Below are positions 16,964 through 25,059 of a stretch of DNA of 64,000 nt, in pieces. Source of the DNA: Vondammii sp040505895 (lineage in GTDB: Bacteria; Pseudomonadota; Gammaproteobacteria; Chromatiales; Chromatiaceae). A program made the translations under genes and the position numbers. Where the stretch lies: positions 40,171 through 104,170 of the forward strand of contig JBEVXU010000005.1 in assembly GCA_040505895.1 (NCBI GenBank), read 5' to 3'. Each line of letters begins with the position of its first letter. Positions within the stretch are counted from its first letter, which is position 1. The notes below the pieces were generated by a model that saw only the letters and a list, made by a program, of their open reading frames with translations, searched no databases and was not told the DNA's origin.

Positions 16964-18655
16964 ATGGATAGCAACCGTACCAACGCAACGCCGCAACGAT
17001 CGAGTAAGAGGCGCATTCAGCGTTACGCTTGGCTACTGACCATCTTCTGGACGCTGGTGCTAGGAATCTCTCTGGGCTGGTCGCTACAGGAGGAAGAGCA
17101 TCGACTTTTCGAAATCGCCCGTGCCCAGGCCCGTGCCGCTTTCGAGAAAGATCTACTATTCCGCCGCTGGAACGCCTCCCATGGCGGCGTGTACGTCCCG
17201 ATCACCGAGGAGACCCAGCCCAATCCCCATCTGGAGGTGGCGGAACAGAATATCGAAACGCCCTCTGGACGGAAGCTGACCCTGGTAAATCCCGCCTACA
17301 TGACACGCCAGGTGCATGAACTACAGGAGCTTACGCTCGGCTTACGTGGTCATATCACCAGCACCAAACCGATCCGACCGGAAAACGAGCCCGATGTCTG
17401 GGAGAGGGAAGCACTAGTCGCCTTTGAACGGGGTGACGAAGAGATGAGTTCACTCGAAACCATCAACGGCAAACGTTACATGCGCCTGATGCGCCCTCTG
17501 TTGACAGAGTCACCCTGCCTCAAATGCCATGAAAAACAGGGTTATGAGGAGGGTGACATTCGGGGTGGCATCAGCGTCTCCGTACCGATACAACACTTAC
17601 TGGAGATTTCAGCCAGGCACCAGAAATCACTGATTACCGCTCATGCCCTGTTTTGGATTTTTGGATTGACCAGTATAGGCCTAGGTGCTTCCCGCATTAC
17701 CGCTGCAGTCACTAAACTGCACCTGTCTGAATACGCCCTGGCGGAGAAAGGCGCCTATCTGGATAGTATTCTCTACTCATCCACCGATATGGCAATCGTC
17801 GCCACCGATCCCGATTTTCGCATCGACTACTACAATGCCGCCGCCGAAGAGCTCTTTGGTTATATAAGAGCCGGCGTGCTTGGCAAACAGATAGCTCAGT
17901 TACCGCAAGGCTGTGCTGATGTTTTCCGCTTTAAGCAAGCAAGCCACAAAATCTCCCAGAGAGGTGAGTATGTATATACCCTGAAGCTCACCGGTACGAC
18001 AGACACTCGCTCTGCCGAAGTGCGTATCTCCGGCATCACGACTCAAGATAAAGAACTGATCGGTTTTGTGCTGCTGGCGCGCGATATTACTCAACGACTG
18101 AAAGCAACCGCCATCATAGAGCACCAGGCACACTACGATCCGCTGACCGACCTACCCAACAGGCGCACCTTTACAGAACGACTGGCACAAGCGGATGCCC
18201 ATGCCAAACGTCACGGGCACCATGGGGCGCTGCTGTTTATCGACCTCGACCGATTCAAGGCGATAAACGACAGCCACGGTCACGCAGTGGGTGATGAACT
18301 TCTAAAACAGGTGGCAGGCAGGCTAAAATCGACACTGCGCACCGACGACTCAGGGGGACGTCTCAGTGGCGATGAGTTTGTGGTGCTGCTGGAAGAGCTC
18401 GAAGAGGGGCCGCTGTCTCTGGTCGAGCAAGCCACACAGGTGGCAAACAAGATCCATGCTGCACTCTGTGAACCCTATGAGATCGACGGACTGACCCTCT
18501 CAATCACTATCAGCACAGGCATCACAATCTACCCCAATGATAAAACGACACCTTCAGGGATTATCAAGCAGGCTGACATCGCCATGTATCAGGCAAAAGA
18601 GGATGGCCGTAATACCATCCATTTTTTCAACGCAGATAACGAGCAGAGTGACTAA
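16964..18655 (+). CDS. DUF3365 (Tll0287-like) heme-type sensor, PAS-GGDEF diguanylate cyclase
   Basis: This cyclase is about 563 residues from the ATG at 16964; a TTG 51 bases upstream is less likely. An N-terminal membrane helix (LLTIFWTLVLGISLGW) leads to a periplasmic DUF3365-like domain. That domain contains PCLKCHEKQG, a CxxCH c-type heme motif near residues 185-189. A second helix and a PAS domain (ATDPDFRIDYYNAAAEELFGY) follow. The GGDEF domain has SGDEF, an accepted active variant, and an RxxD inhibitory site (RTDD) five residues before it. There is no EAL domain. I infer that redox state or a gas ligand at the heme controls c-di-GMP synthesis. Confidence 0.83.
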   Translation: MDSNRTNATPQRSSKRRIQRYAWLLTIFWTLVLGISLGWSLQEEEHRLFEIARAQARAAFEKDLLFRRWNASHGGVYVPITEETQPNPHLEVAEQNIETPSGRKLTLVNPAYMTRQVHELQELTLGLRGHITSTKPIRPENEPDVWEREALVAFERGDEEMSSLETINGKRYMRLMRPLLTESPCLKCHEKQGYEEGDIRGGISVSVPIQHLLEISARHQKSLITAHALFWIFGLTSIGLGASRITAAVTKLHLSEYALAEKGAYLDSILYSSTDMAIVATDPDFRIDYYNAAAEELFGYIRAGVLGKQIAQLPQGCADVFRFKQASHKISQRGEYVYTLKLTGTTDTRSAEVRISGITTQDKELIGFVLLARDITQRLKATAIIEHQAHYDPLTDLPNRRTFTERLAQADAHAKRHGHHGALLFIDLDRFKAINDSHGHAVGDELLKQVAGRLKSTLRTDDSGGRLSGDEFVVLLEELEEGPLSLVEQATQVANKIHAALCEPYEIDGLTLSITISTGITIYPNDKTTPSGIIKQADIAMYQAKEDGRNTIHFFNADNEQSD

Positions 18656-18716
18656 TTTTACCCGCTTGATATCGCTGCTTCATTCTCCCTAAAAAGTCTC
18701 TGCAGAGGCCAGTAAA

Positions 18717-19610
18717 CTATTTATCAGCAGAGAAAGAGGCCACCAGGTAGTCAATCAACTCCCGCACCCGGCTGGGCAGGTGACGCTGTGCCGGATAGAT
18801 GGCGTAGGCTGATATCTCCTCCCTTGGGTAGTCAGTCAAAATCTCAATTAGCAGCCCCTTTTTCACCGCATCTTTACAGATAAAGTCGGGGGTGGGAGCT
18901 ATACCTAAGCCGTCAATAGCAGCCTTTAAGAGGATGTCGCCATTGTTGGCGCGCATACGAATGGGAATATTGACTGAGACCCGACTTCCATCGTTTTGAC
19001 GGAACGACCAGATCTGCTCGTCGGGAATCAGGCTGTAACTCAAACCCCAGTGCCTCTCCAGCGCCTCTGGTGTTTCAGGCTCTCCATACTCCTGCAGGTA
19101 GGACGGGCTGGCACAGAACATGCGGTTGACAGAAAAAAGCCTCCGCGCAACTAAGGTGGAGTCGGCCAGAGAACCGATCCGAATAGCAAGGTCCATCCCC
19201 TCCTGCATAACATTAACGGTTCGATCATCCAGTTCCAGATCCAGTACCACTTCCGGGTGCTCTTTCATGAAATTGTTCAACACAGGTGAGAGATCACCGA
19301 TACCAAACGAGAGCGGCGCAGCGACACGGATAGTGCCGCGCAGTTGCCTGTGCTCACTGCTCACCGCCAACTCAGCCTCGGAGAGTTCCAGCAGAATACG
19401 TTGGCAACGCTGATAGTAGCTACGCCCTGACTCGGTAAGATTGAGCCTGCGGGTGGTGCGGTTCAACAGTTGAACCCCCAGTCTTCCTTCCAGATCGGCA
19501 AGACGCCGACTGACTGCCGACTTGGCAACAGAGAGTTTCTCGGCGGCGGCACTGAGACTGCCCGAGTCCACTACCTGCACAAAGGTATGCATCTCTTCAA
19601 ATCGATCCAT
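18717..19610 (-). CDS. LysR-family transcriptional regulator
   Basis: This 297-residue LysR regulator has an N-terminal winged helix-turn-helix (FVQVVDSGSLSAAAEKL, SVAKSAVSRRLADLE). A substrate-binding-like effector domain starts at about residue 90 (LRGTIRVAAPLSFG). It is divergent from the pirin/cytochrome b561/yceI genes, the usual arrangement for a LysR protein controlling its neighbours. A dyad with T-N11-A spacing lies directly before its start codon. The effector is unknown. It resembles the many gammaproteobacterial regulators paired with pirin genes. Confidence 0.88.
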   Translation of the reverse strand: MDRFEEMHTFVQVVDSGSLSAAAEKLSVAKSAVSRRLADLEGRLGVQLLNRTTRRLNLTESGRSYYQRCQRILLELSEAELAVSSEHRQLRGTIRVAAPLSFGIGDLSPVLNNFMKEHPEVVLDLELDDRTVNVMQEGMDLAIRIGSLADSTLVARRLFSVNRMFCASPSYLQEYGEPETPEALERHWGLSYSLIPDEQIWSFRQNDGSRVSVNIPIRMRANNGDILLKAAIDGLGIAPTPDFICKDAVKKGLLIEILTDYPREEISAYAIYPAQRHLPSRVRELIDYLVASFSADK

Positions 19611-19629
19611 TGTTCACATCTCAAGAACA
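19611..19629. promoter_or_regulatory. Candidate LysR box
   Basis: TGTTC and GAACA are separated by nine bases, a dyad that contains the T-N11-A pattern of LysR-type sites. It directly adjoins the LysR start codon and lies in the 113-bp divergent spacer. That position would suit autoregulation and control of the pirin operon. Confidence 0.5.
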
Positions 19630-19723
19630 GTGATTTCTTTATTATCATCTTTATTCTTTTAATCGCAACTATATACTGTTACTTAACATCTCACTAAAAC
19701 AGTTGGTATTTAGGAGCATAAAG

Positions 19724-20602
19724 ATGGCTACTGCAACACTCTCCCCTGAAGATTACCGCCCACGTGGTGTCCACCAGATAGTCCATGGTCAGGAGACCTC
19801 GGATGGCGCAGGGGTCAACATGCGCCGTATCATTGCCTCGCCGGAACTGGATATGCTCGACCCCTTCCTGCTGCTGGATGCATTCAGTTCAGATAATCCT
19901 GATGACTATATCGGTGGCTTCCCCCCCCACCCCCACCGTGGTTTTGAAACCGTTACTTATCTGCTTGCGGGCAAGATGCAGCACAGAGACAGCGCGGGCC
20001 ATGAGGGATTGCTGCGTAGCGGCGGTGTACAGTGGATGACGGCGGGAAGTGGCATTGAGCACTCGGAAATGCCGCTCCAGGAGGATGGCGAGATGTCCGG
20101 TTTTCAGCTCTGGATCAACCTGTCGGCGGAAAAAAAGATGGATCCTCCCCGTTATCAGGAGATTGAGCCTGAAGAGGTACCCACAGAGACCCGTGACAAT
20201 GGCGTCACACTGAAGGTGATCGCCGGCACCACCAGCCAGGGCACATCAGGCCCGGTAACCGAAGTGGAGACAGACCCAAGTTACTTTGATGTCTCGGTCC
20301 CGGCCGGAATCGAGTACATCGAATCTGTGACCAGCGGCCACAACGCCTTTCTCTATCTGATCGCGGGTGAGGTCAACATCGGTAACAGCCGAATCTCAGC
20401 CGGACAACTTGCGGTTCTTGATGCCGGCAACTACCTTCAACTGAATGCCGTTGAAGAGAGCCGCTTTCTGCTGGTAGCAGGCCGCCCGGTCAACGAGCCG
20501 GTGGCTAGAGGCGGTCCCTTCGTAATGAACAGCGAAGAGGAGATCCGACAAGCATTCAGAGACTATCGTGCCGGTAAGTTCGGATTTATCGAGGAGGGGT
20601 AG
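19724..20602 (+). CDS. Pirin-family (YhhW-type) bicupin protein
   Basis: This 292-residue protein has two cupin domains. The N-terminal cupin carries the metal site residues in FPPHPHRGFETVTY and in GSGIEHSE (His, His, His, Glu). Bacterial pirins such as YhhW can act as quercetin dioxygenases or as redox-linked regulators; the role here is unknown. The ATG at 19724 follows AGGAG and is preferred over a start 21 bases upstream. A TATACT at 19672-19677 is a possible -10 box. The cytochrome b561 gene follows after two bases, so the genes are co-transcribed. Divergent LysR control is likely. Confidence 0.85.
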   Translation: MATATLSPEDYRPRGVHQIVHGQETSDGAGVNMRRIIASPELDMLDPFLLLDAFSSDNPDDYIGGFPPHPHRGFETVTYLLAGKMQHRDSAGHEGLLRSGGVQWMTAGSGIEHSEMPLQEDGEMSGFQLWINLSAEKKMDPPRYQEIEPEEVPTETRDNGVTLKVIAGTTSQGTSGPVTEVETDPSYFDVSVPAGIEYIESVTSGHNAFLYLIAGEVNIGNSRISAGQLAVLDAGNYLQLNAVEESRFLLVAGRPVNEPVARGGPFVMNSEEEIRQAFRDYRAGKFGFIEEG

Positions 20603-20604
20603 GC

Positions 20605-21162
20605 GTGGTTTGGAATAACTCAAAGAACAGCTGGGGCTGGACAAGCATACTTTTTCACTGGCTCACCGCAGTCACCGTATTCACTCTATTCGGTCTTGGC
20701 CTGTGGATGGTGGAGCTGACCTACTACGATGACTGGTACAAGAAGGGTCCGGACCTGCACCGTGCCATCGGTGTGCTGCTGTTCATCCTCACCACCCTGC
20801 GACTGATTTGGCGCAGGAGCCAGCCGGCACCGGAGCCACCAGCCAACCACCAAAGGTGGGAGGTGAGACTGGCACACACTGTCCATGCCCTGCTCTACCT
20901 ACTGCTGTTTACCATCATGTTCAGCGGCTATCTCATCTCCACCGCCGACAGCCGAGGAGTGGATATCTTCGGCCTCTTTACCATACCGGCGACCATCACC
21001 TCTATACCTCAACAGGAGGAGGTGGCTGGAGTAGTCCATTTCTATCTGGCGAGCAGCCTAATCGGCTTGGTAATTTTGCACGCTGCCGGAGCGATAAAGC
21101 ATCACGTTATCGACAAGGACAACACCCTGATCCGAATGATTAAACCCACCAAAAAATTATAG
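20605..21162 (+). CDS. Cytochrome b561 (YceJ-type)
   Basis: This is a 185-residue di-heme membrane cytochrome with four helices. His residues in ILFHWLTA, DLHRAIGV, RLAHTVHALLY and VHFYLAS, plus LHAAGAIKHH, fit the bis-His heme b ligands of the bacterial cytochrome b561 family. It probably moves electrons between quinone and a periplasmic acceptor such as superoxide. It starts with GTG two bases after the pirin stop and is followed 30 bases later by yceI. The b561-yceI pairing is also seen in E. coli (yceJ-yceI). Confidence 0.87.
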   Translation: MVWNNSKNSWGWTSILFHWLTAVTVFTLFGLGLWMVELTYYDDWYKKGPDLHRAIGVLLFILTTLRLIWRRSQPAPEPPANHQRWEVRLAHTVHALLYLLLFTIMFSGYLISTADSRGVDIFGLFTIPATITSIPQQEEVAGVVHFYLASSLIGLVILHAAGAIKHHVIDKDNTLIRMIKPTKKL

Positions 21163-21192
21163 CTTCACATCAATTTACCAAAGGAGAAAACC

Positions 21193-21768
21193 ATGAAAAA
21201 ACTGCTGCTTTCACTCGTCTTTACCCTACTGGCCTTGAGCGGCCCAACTGTCCATGCCGATGAGTACCTAATCGACACCAAGGGATCTCATGCCTTTATC
21301 CAGTTCCAGATAAAGCATCTCGGCTATAGCTGGCTCTATGGCCGCTTCAACACCTTTGACGGCACCTTCAGCTATGACGAGAACAATCCCTCCGCCTCGA
21401 GGGTTCAGGTTAATATCGACCCGGCTAGTGTCGATTCAAACCATGCCGAACGGGACAAACACCTGCGCGGTAAGAAGTTCCTTGATGTAGCCCAGTTTCC
21501 CGACGCCGGTTTTGTTGGCACCTCATTCAAAGAGACCGGCAACGGCAGAGCGATACTGAAAGGGGATCTGACACTCCATGGAGTGACTAAAAATATCACC
21601 ATCGATATCGAGCATATCGGCCACGGTAAAGACCCCTGGGGTGGCTATCGTCGCGGCTTCCTTGGCAAGACCACTTTCGCAATGGCTGATTTTGACATCA
21701 ACGCCAATCTTGGCCCCGCCTCCAAAGAGGTGGAGATGATGCTCTCTATTGAGGGCATACGAAAGTAA
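21193..21768 (+). CDS. yceI: YceI-family periplasmic lipid-binding protein
   Basis: This 191-residue protein has a clear signal peptide ending near VHADEY. The mature part is the YceI lipocalin-like fold, marked by SHAFIQFQIKHLGYSWLYGRF, the KHLRGKKFLDVAQFP segment, LTLHGVTKNI and DPWGGYRRGFLGKTTF. The family binds polyprenyl chains such as quinones in a hydrophobic pocket. Together with the cytochrome b561 next door this suggests a small quinone-linked periplasmic redox module. AAGGAG stands before the ATG. Confidence 0.92.
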   Translation: MKKLLLSLVFTLLALSGPTVHADEYLIDTKGSHAFIQFQIKHLGYSWLYGRFNTFDGTFSYDENNPSASRVQVNIDPASVDSNHAERDKHLRGKKFLDVAQFPDAGFVGTSFKETGNGRAILKGDLTLHGVTKNITIDIEHIGHGKDPWGGYRRGFLGKTTFAMADFDINANLGPASKEVEMMLSIEGIRK

Positions 21769-22340
21769 CCTAAAGCGGGATACAGAGTGCACAGAGATGA
21801 ACTTCTGAATTCATCAGATAATCTCTACGCACTCTGCTTTTCCTGTACCCCTATTTTCGATTTCTGAACAAATACCAATTCGATAGTACTTCTGCTAACT
21901 CCTCTTAAATCAATTATTTTTAATATTTTATATTCACTGCCGTCCCATACTATTCCCTCTCCCTCTCCCTCTCCCTCTCCCTCTCCCTCTCCCTCTCCCT
22001 CTCCCTCTCCCTCTCCCTCTCCCTCTCCCTCGTGGGGAGAGGGAATACTTTTATCTAATTTTTTATGTCCATAAAGAACAAAGCACTCTGTAGCTACCGT
22101 GAGCTTGGCTTTCCAATCACATACAGCAAAATAAGAGGGTCAACAGTAACTTGAATTGATGCAATTCCCTGCTTGAGTAAAAGAACGCCTTAGCCCACAG
22201 AAAATATTCAATCTCCACATTTTCTTCATCTTTCCCCCATTTTTCCTTCTTTTTCACCCACTACTCTTCTTAGCAAGTAAACAAAACGTGGGTCGCCAAT
22301 TACTGCAAGCACACTGGAGCGGCTAAAAAGGAGAAGCACT
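21769..22340. other. Spacer with imperfect palindrome and hexamer tract
   Basis: This 572-base spacer follows yceI. At 21783-21838 an imperfect palindrome pairs CAGAGTGCACAGAG with CTCTACGCACTCTG. The 76-base CCCTCT tract is at 21955-22030. The rest is AT-rich, and I see no gene. The strong GGAG before the GTG at 22341 belongs to the next gene. Confidence 0.6.
21955..22030. repeat. CCCTCT hexanucleotide tandem repeat, 12.7 copies
   Basis: Twelve perfect copies of CCCTCT and a four-base remainder run without interruption. The tract is flanked by TATT on the left and GTGGGGAGAGGGAATA on the right. The original unit therefore looks like a short hairpin (TATTCCCTCTCCC with GGGAGAGGGAATA) in which one arm has expanded. 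Confidence 0.97.
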
Positions 22341-22787
22341 GTGCATCCAATTACCGTACTCATACTGATCACCAGCGTGCTTATCGCTATTTACATGCAC
22401 ATGAGAAGAACCCGTTTTTCTCCAGTGGGAAATAAGAACAATACCAGGCCGACTAAAGAGGTTACATTCAATGGTGAGAATAGAGAGATAGCCAGATTCC
22501 GTGGTTTCTCTATTACTACTGATAGTGACTGTTGTCAGGTGGCATCAGTGCTGAAGGATGTCACCTTCGCTTCCAAAGATATCGTTAATCTGCCATTCAA
22601 GAGTTGTACCAAAGGGGTGTGCAGCTGTAAGAAGGTATTAATTCTTGACCGCCGCCACTACACTCGTCGTATTGAGTTCGACCGGCGTATTGACCTCCGT
22701 TTGGAGACCGATAAAGTGATCAGAAGAAAGGGAAAAGGACGGCGACGGAGTGACAAGGTCTGGTCCAGCGGTTATCTCTACTCGTAA
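22341..22787 (+). CDS. Membrane-anchored small Cys- and Arg-rich protein, unknown
   Basis: I do not recognise this 148-residue protein. An N-terminal helix (ITVLILITSVLIAIYMHM) would anchor it with the rest in the cytoplasm. The middle carries DSDCCQ and SCTKGVCSCKK, giving five cysteines suited to a metal or redox site. The C-terminus is very basic (RRHYTRRIEFDRRIDLR, RRKGKGRRRSDK). A GTG start preceded by AAAAAGGAG supports it as a real gene. It ends 13 bases before the start of the DUF1566 protein, so the two are probably one operon. Confidence 0.65.
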   Translation: MHPITVLILITSVLIAIYMHMRRTRFSPVGNKNNTRPTKEVTFNGENREIARFRGFSITTDSDCCQVASVLKDVTFASKDIVNLPFKSCTKGVCSCKKVLILDRRHYTRRIEFDRRIDLRLETDKVIRRKGKGRRRSDKVWSSGYLYS

Positions 22788-22800
22788 GGAAGCCATCCGT

Positions 22801-24315
22801 ATGAAACTTACACTTATCTTCTCCCTTACCACTTTGGTTATAGGCATTAACCAGTCGGTGTCGGCATCCACAGTGGATACTGGGCAGAATCGCTGTTATG
22901 GCAACTCAGGCGAGATCACTTGCCCACAACCTGGCAGACCATTTTACGGTCAGGATGCCCAATACAAGAGCGGCACCCCCTCCTACCGGGATGAGGGCGA
23001 TGGCACTGTGACCGACCTGGAGACCGGCTTGATGTGGTCAAAGGCGGTTGATAAAAGAAAAGTGAGCCTGAAGGAGGCGGAAAGAGTAGCCCAAAAAATG
23101 ACTCTGGCCGGCCACACAGACTGGCGGGTCCCCAACATCAAGGAGCTCTACTCGCTGATCGATTTCAGAGGCTATGTCGGCTTTAGCCGGGGCGATAGGT
23201 TTGGAGAAGTACCTTCAAATGCAATCCCCTTCATAAATACCCACTACTTCGACTTTCGCTATGGTGATACAGATGCTCAGGAACGCTTTATCGATGCCCA
23301 GTGGCTCTCAAGCACAAAGTATGTGAGCACCACCATGAATGGCGCCGAGACGCTGTTCGGCGTCAACTTTGCAGACGGCCGAATAAAGGGATACGGCTTC
23401 TCAAGACAAGGTAGGCAGCGAGGTGAGAAAAAGTTCTTTGTTCGTTACGTCAGAGGTAACCGCTACGGTAAGAACCATTTCGTTGATAATGGAGACGGGA
23501 CGGTGACCGACCAGTCGAACGAGATGATATGGATGCAGAGCGACAGCAAAAAAGCGATGAACTGGGAAGAGGCGCTCAGCTATGCTGAAAAATCGAACTA
23601 TGCGGGCCAAGATGACTGGCGACTGCCCAACGCGAAGGAGTTGCAGTATATCGTTGACTACTCCCGCTCCCCCGATACCAGTTACTCACCTGCCATTGAC
23701 CCGATCTTTCACACCACCGCCATTACCAATGAAGCGGGTAAGCAAGATTTCCCCTATTACTGGACATCCACCACCCACCTCGACGGCCCCAGGCCGGGAG
23801 CAAATGCCATCTATATCGCCTTTGGCAGGGCACTGGGAAAGATGCGTAGCAAGATTATGGATGTTCACGGTGCCGGCGCTCAGAAAAGTGACCCAAAAAC
23901 AGGAAGGGGTGGCAACTGGCATGGACCTCAGGGAGATGCCCAGCGTGTGCGTAACTATGTCAGGCTGGTCAGGGGTGGGGCTGTCAAAATCAGCACCACA
24001 GCATCCGGTAGAGAGCCCATCAACTACCCAGGCAGATTAGATGAGTACAGGCCACCTTCTGATAGAGGGTCATGGCAACAAGGAGGTGAAAACCGGGATC
24101 GAAGGAGTGACACCAGACCACCATTTGGCAGACCCGGATTTGTCGAAAGATTGGATAGGGATGGCGATGGCAAAGTCTCCCGCTCAGAGTTTGACGGCCC
24201 CAAAGAGCGCTTCGGATTCCATGACAGCAACAACGATGGCTACCTTACTGATGATGAGGCGCCTCAGGGACCGCCTCCCGGTGGCGGAAGGCCACCAAGG
24301 CGTATTAGAGATTAG
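22801..24315 (+). CDS. Secreted DUF1566 (Lcl_C) protein with C-terminal EF-hands
   Basis: This protein is about 504 residues from the ATG at 22801, which follows AAGGAAG; an upstream frame extension is unlikely. A signal peptide is followed by two Lcl_C/DUF1566 domains. Each opens with DGTVTD and a Trp-rich strand and contains TDWRVPNIKEL or DDWRLPNAKEL. A linker leads to two EF-hand loops near the C-terminus (DRDGDGKVSRSEF and DSNNDGYLTDDE) and a Pro/Gly/Arg-rich tail. It is probably a periplasmic or surface calcium-responsive protein. It is convergent, with a nine-base gap, to the baeR-like gene. Confidence 0.83.
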   Translation: MKLTLIFSLTTLVIGINQSVSASTVDTGQNRCYGNSGEITCPQPGRPFYGQDAQYKSGTPSYRDEGDGTVTDLETGLMWSKAVDKRKVSLKEAERVAQKMTLAGHTDWRVPNIKELYSLIDFRGYVGFSRGDRFGEVPSNAIPFINTHYFDFRYGDTDAQERFIDAQWLSSTKYVSTTMNGAETLFGVNFADGRIKGYGFSRQGRQRGEKKFFVRYVRGNRYGKNHFVDNGDGTVTDQSNEMIWMQSDSKKAMNWEEALSYAEKSNYAGQDDWRLPNAKELQYIVDYSRSPDTSYSPAIDPIFHTTAITNEAGKQDFPYYWTSTTHLDGPRPGANAIYIAFGRALGKMRSKIMDVHGAGAQKSDPKTGRGGNWHGPQGDAQRVRNYVRLVRGGAVKISTTASGREPINYPGRLDEYRPPSDRGSWQQGGENRDRRSDTRPPFGRPGFVERLDRDGDGKVSRSEFDGPKERFGFHDSNNDGYLTDDEAPQGPPPGGGRPPRRIRD

Positions 24316-24324
24316 ACTACCTGG

Positions 24325-25014
24325 CTATAACTCAATCTCCAGCTTGTAGCCCACCCCATAGACCGAGTGAATCACTTCCTGGCCTGGCAGCAGGGGTTGC
24401 AGCTTCTTACGTAGGTTTTTAATGTGGGTGTCCACCGTGCGATCACTCACCACACGTTGGTCGGTATAGAGATTGTCCATGAGGTGACCGCGCGAGAATA
24501 CCCGGCCCGGCTGAGTCACAAATGCTTTAAGCAGCCTAAACTCGACAGGGGTAAGCTCCAGTTGCATACCGTTTACAGTAACAATGAAACAAGCTTCATC
24601 GAGATGAATCCCACCAGCCTGATGATGCATCTGATTATTGGTGGGATTTATTCGGCGTAGTACGGCTTTGACCCTGGCCACCACCTCTCGCGGACTGTAG
24701 GGCTTGCAGATGTAGTCATCGGCACCCAACTCCAATCCCAGTAAACGATCGATCTCCTCAACCCGTGCGGTCACCATGATGATGGGAAGTTCAGAAAAGG
24801 CGCGAACCTCCTTGCAGATCTCCATACCATCCTTGCCTGGCAGCATCAGATCAAGCAGTATCAAATCGGGTGAATACCGCTTAATCCACTCAACAACAGC
24901 CTGCCCCACATGGAGCATAGTGGTGGTGTAGCCCGCTGCCTCCAGATAGTCACGCAGCAGTTCAGCAAGGCCGATTTCATCCTCGACGATCAGGATATGG
25001 TTCTCTGTACTCAT
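24325..25014 (-). CDS. baeR: OmpR-family response regulator, BaeR-like
   Basis: This protein is about 229 residues from the ATG at 25014. The receiver has the acidic pair in IVEDE, the phospho-Asp in LILLDLMLPG, and a conserved Thr/Lys (MVTAR, CKPYSPREVVARVKAVLRR). The C-terminal winged helix contains LTPVEFRLLK, GRVFSR, DRTVDTHIKNLRKKL and VYGVGYKLE. The GADDYICKPYSPREVVARVK block is close to E. coli BaeR, an envelope-stress regulator. It lies 45 bases downstream of the kinase gene on the same strand. Confidence 0.87.
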   Translation of the reverse strand: MSTENHILIVEDEIGLAELLRDYLEAAGYTTTMLHVGQAVVEWIKRYSPDLILLDLMLPGKDGMEICKEVRAFSELPIIMVTARVEEIDRLLGLELGADDYICKPYSPREVVARVKAVLRRINPTNNQMHHQAGGIHLDEACFIVTVNGMQLELTPVEFRLLKAFVTQPGRVFSRGHLMDNLYTDQRVVSDRTVDTHIKNLRKKLQPLLPGQEVIHSVYGVGYKLEIEL

Positions 25015-25059
25015 AGTGATAGATAATTTTATTATTGGTAAGTATCCATAAGGCCACAC

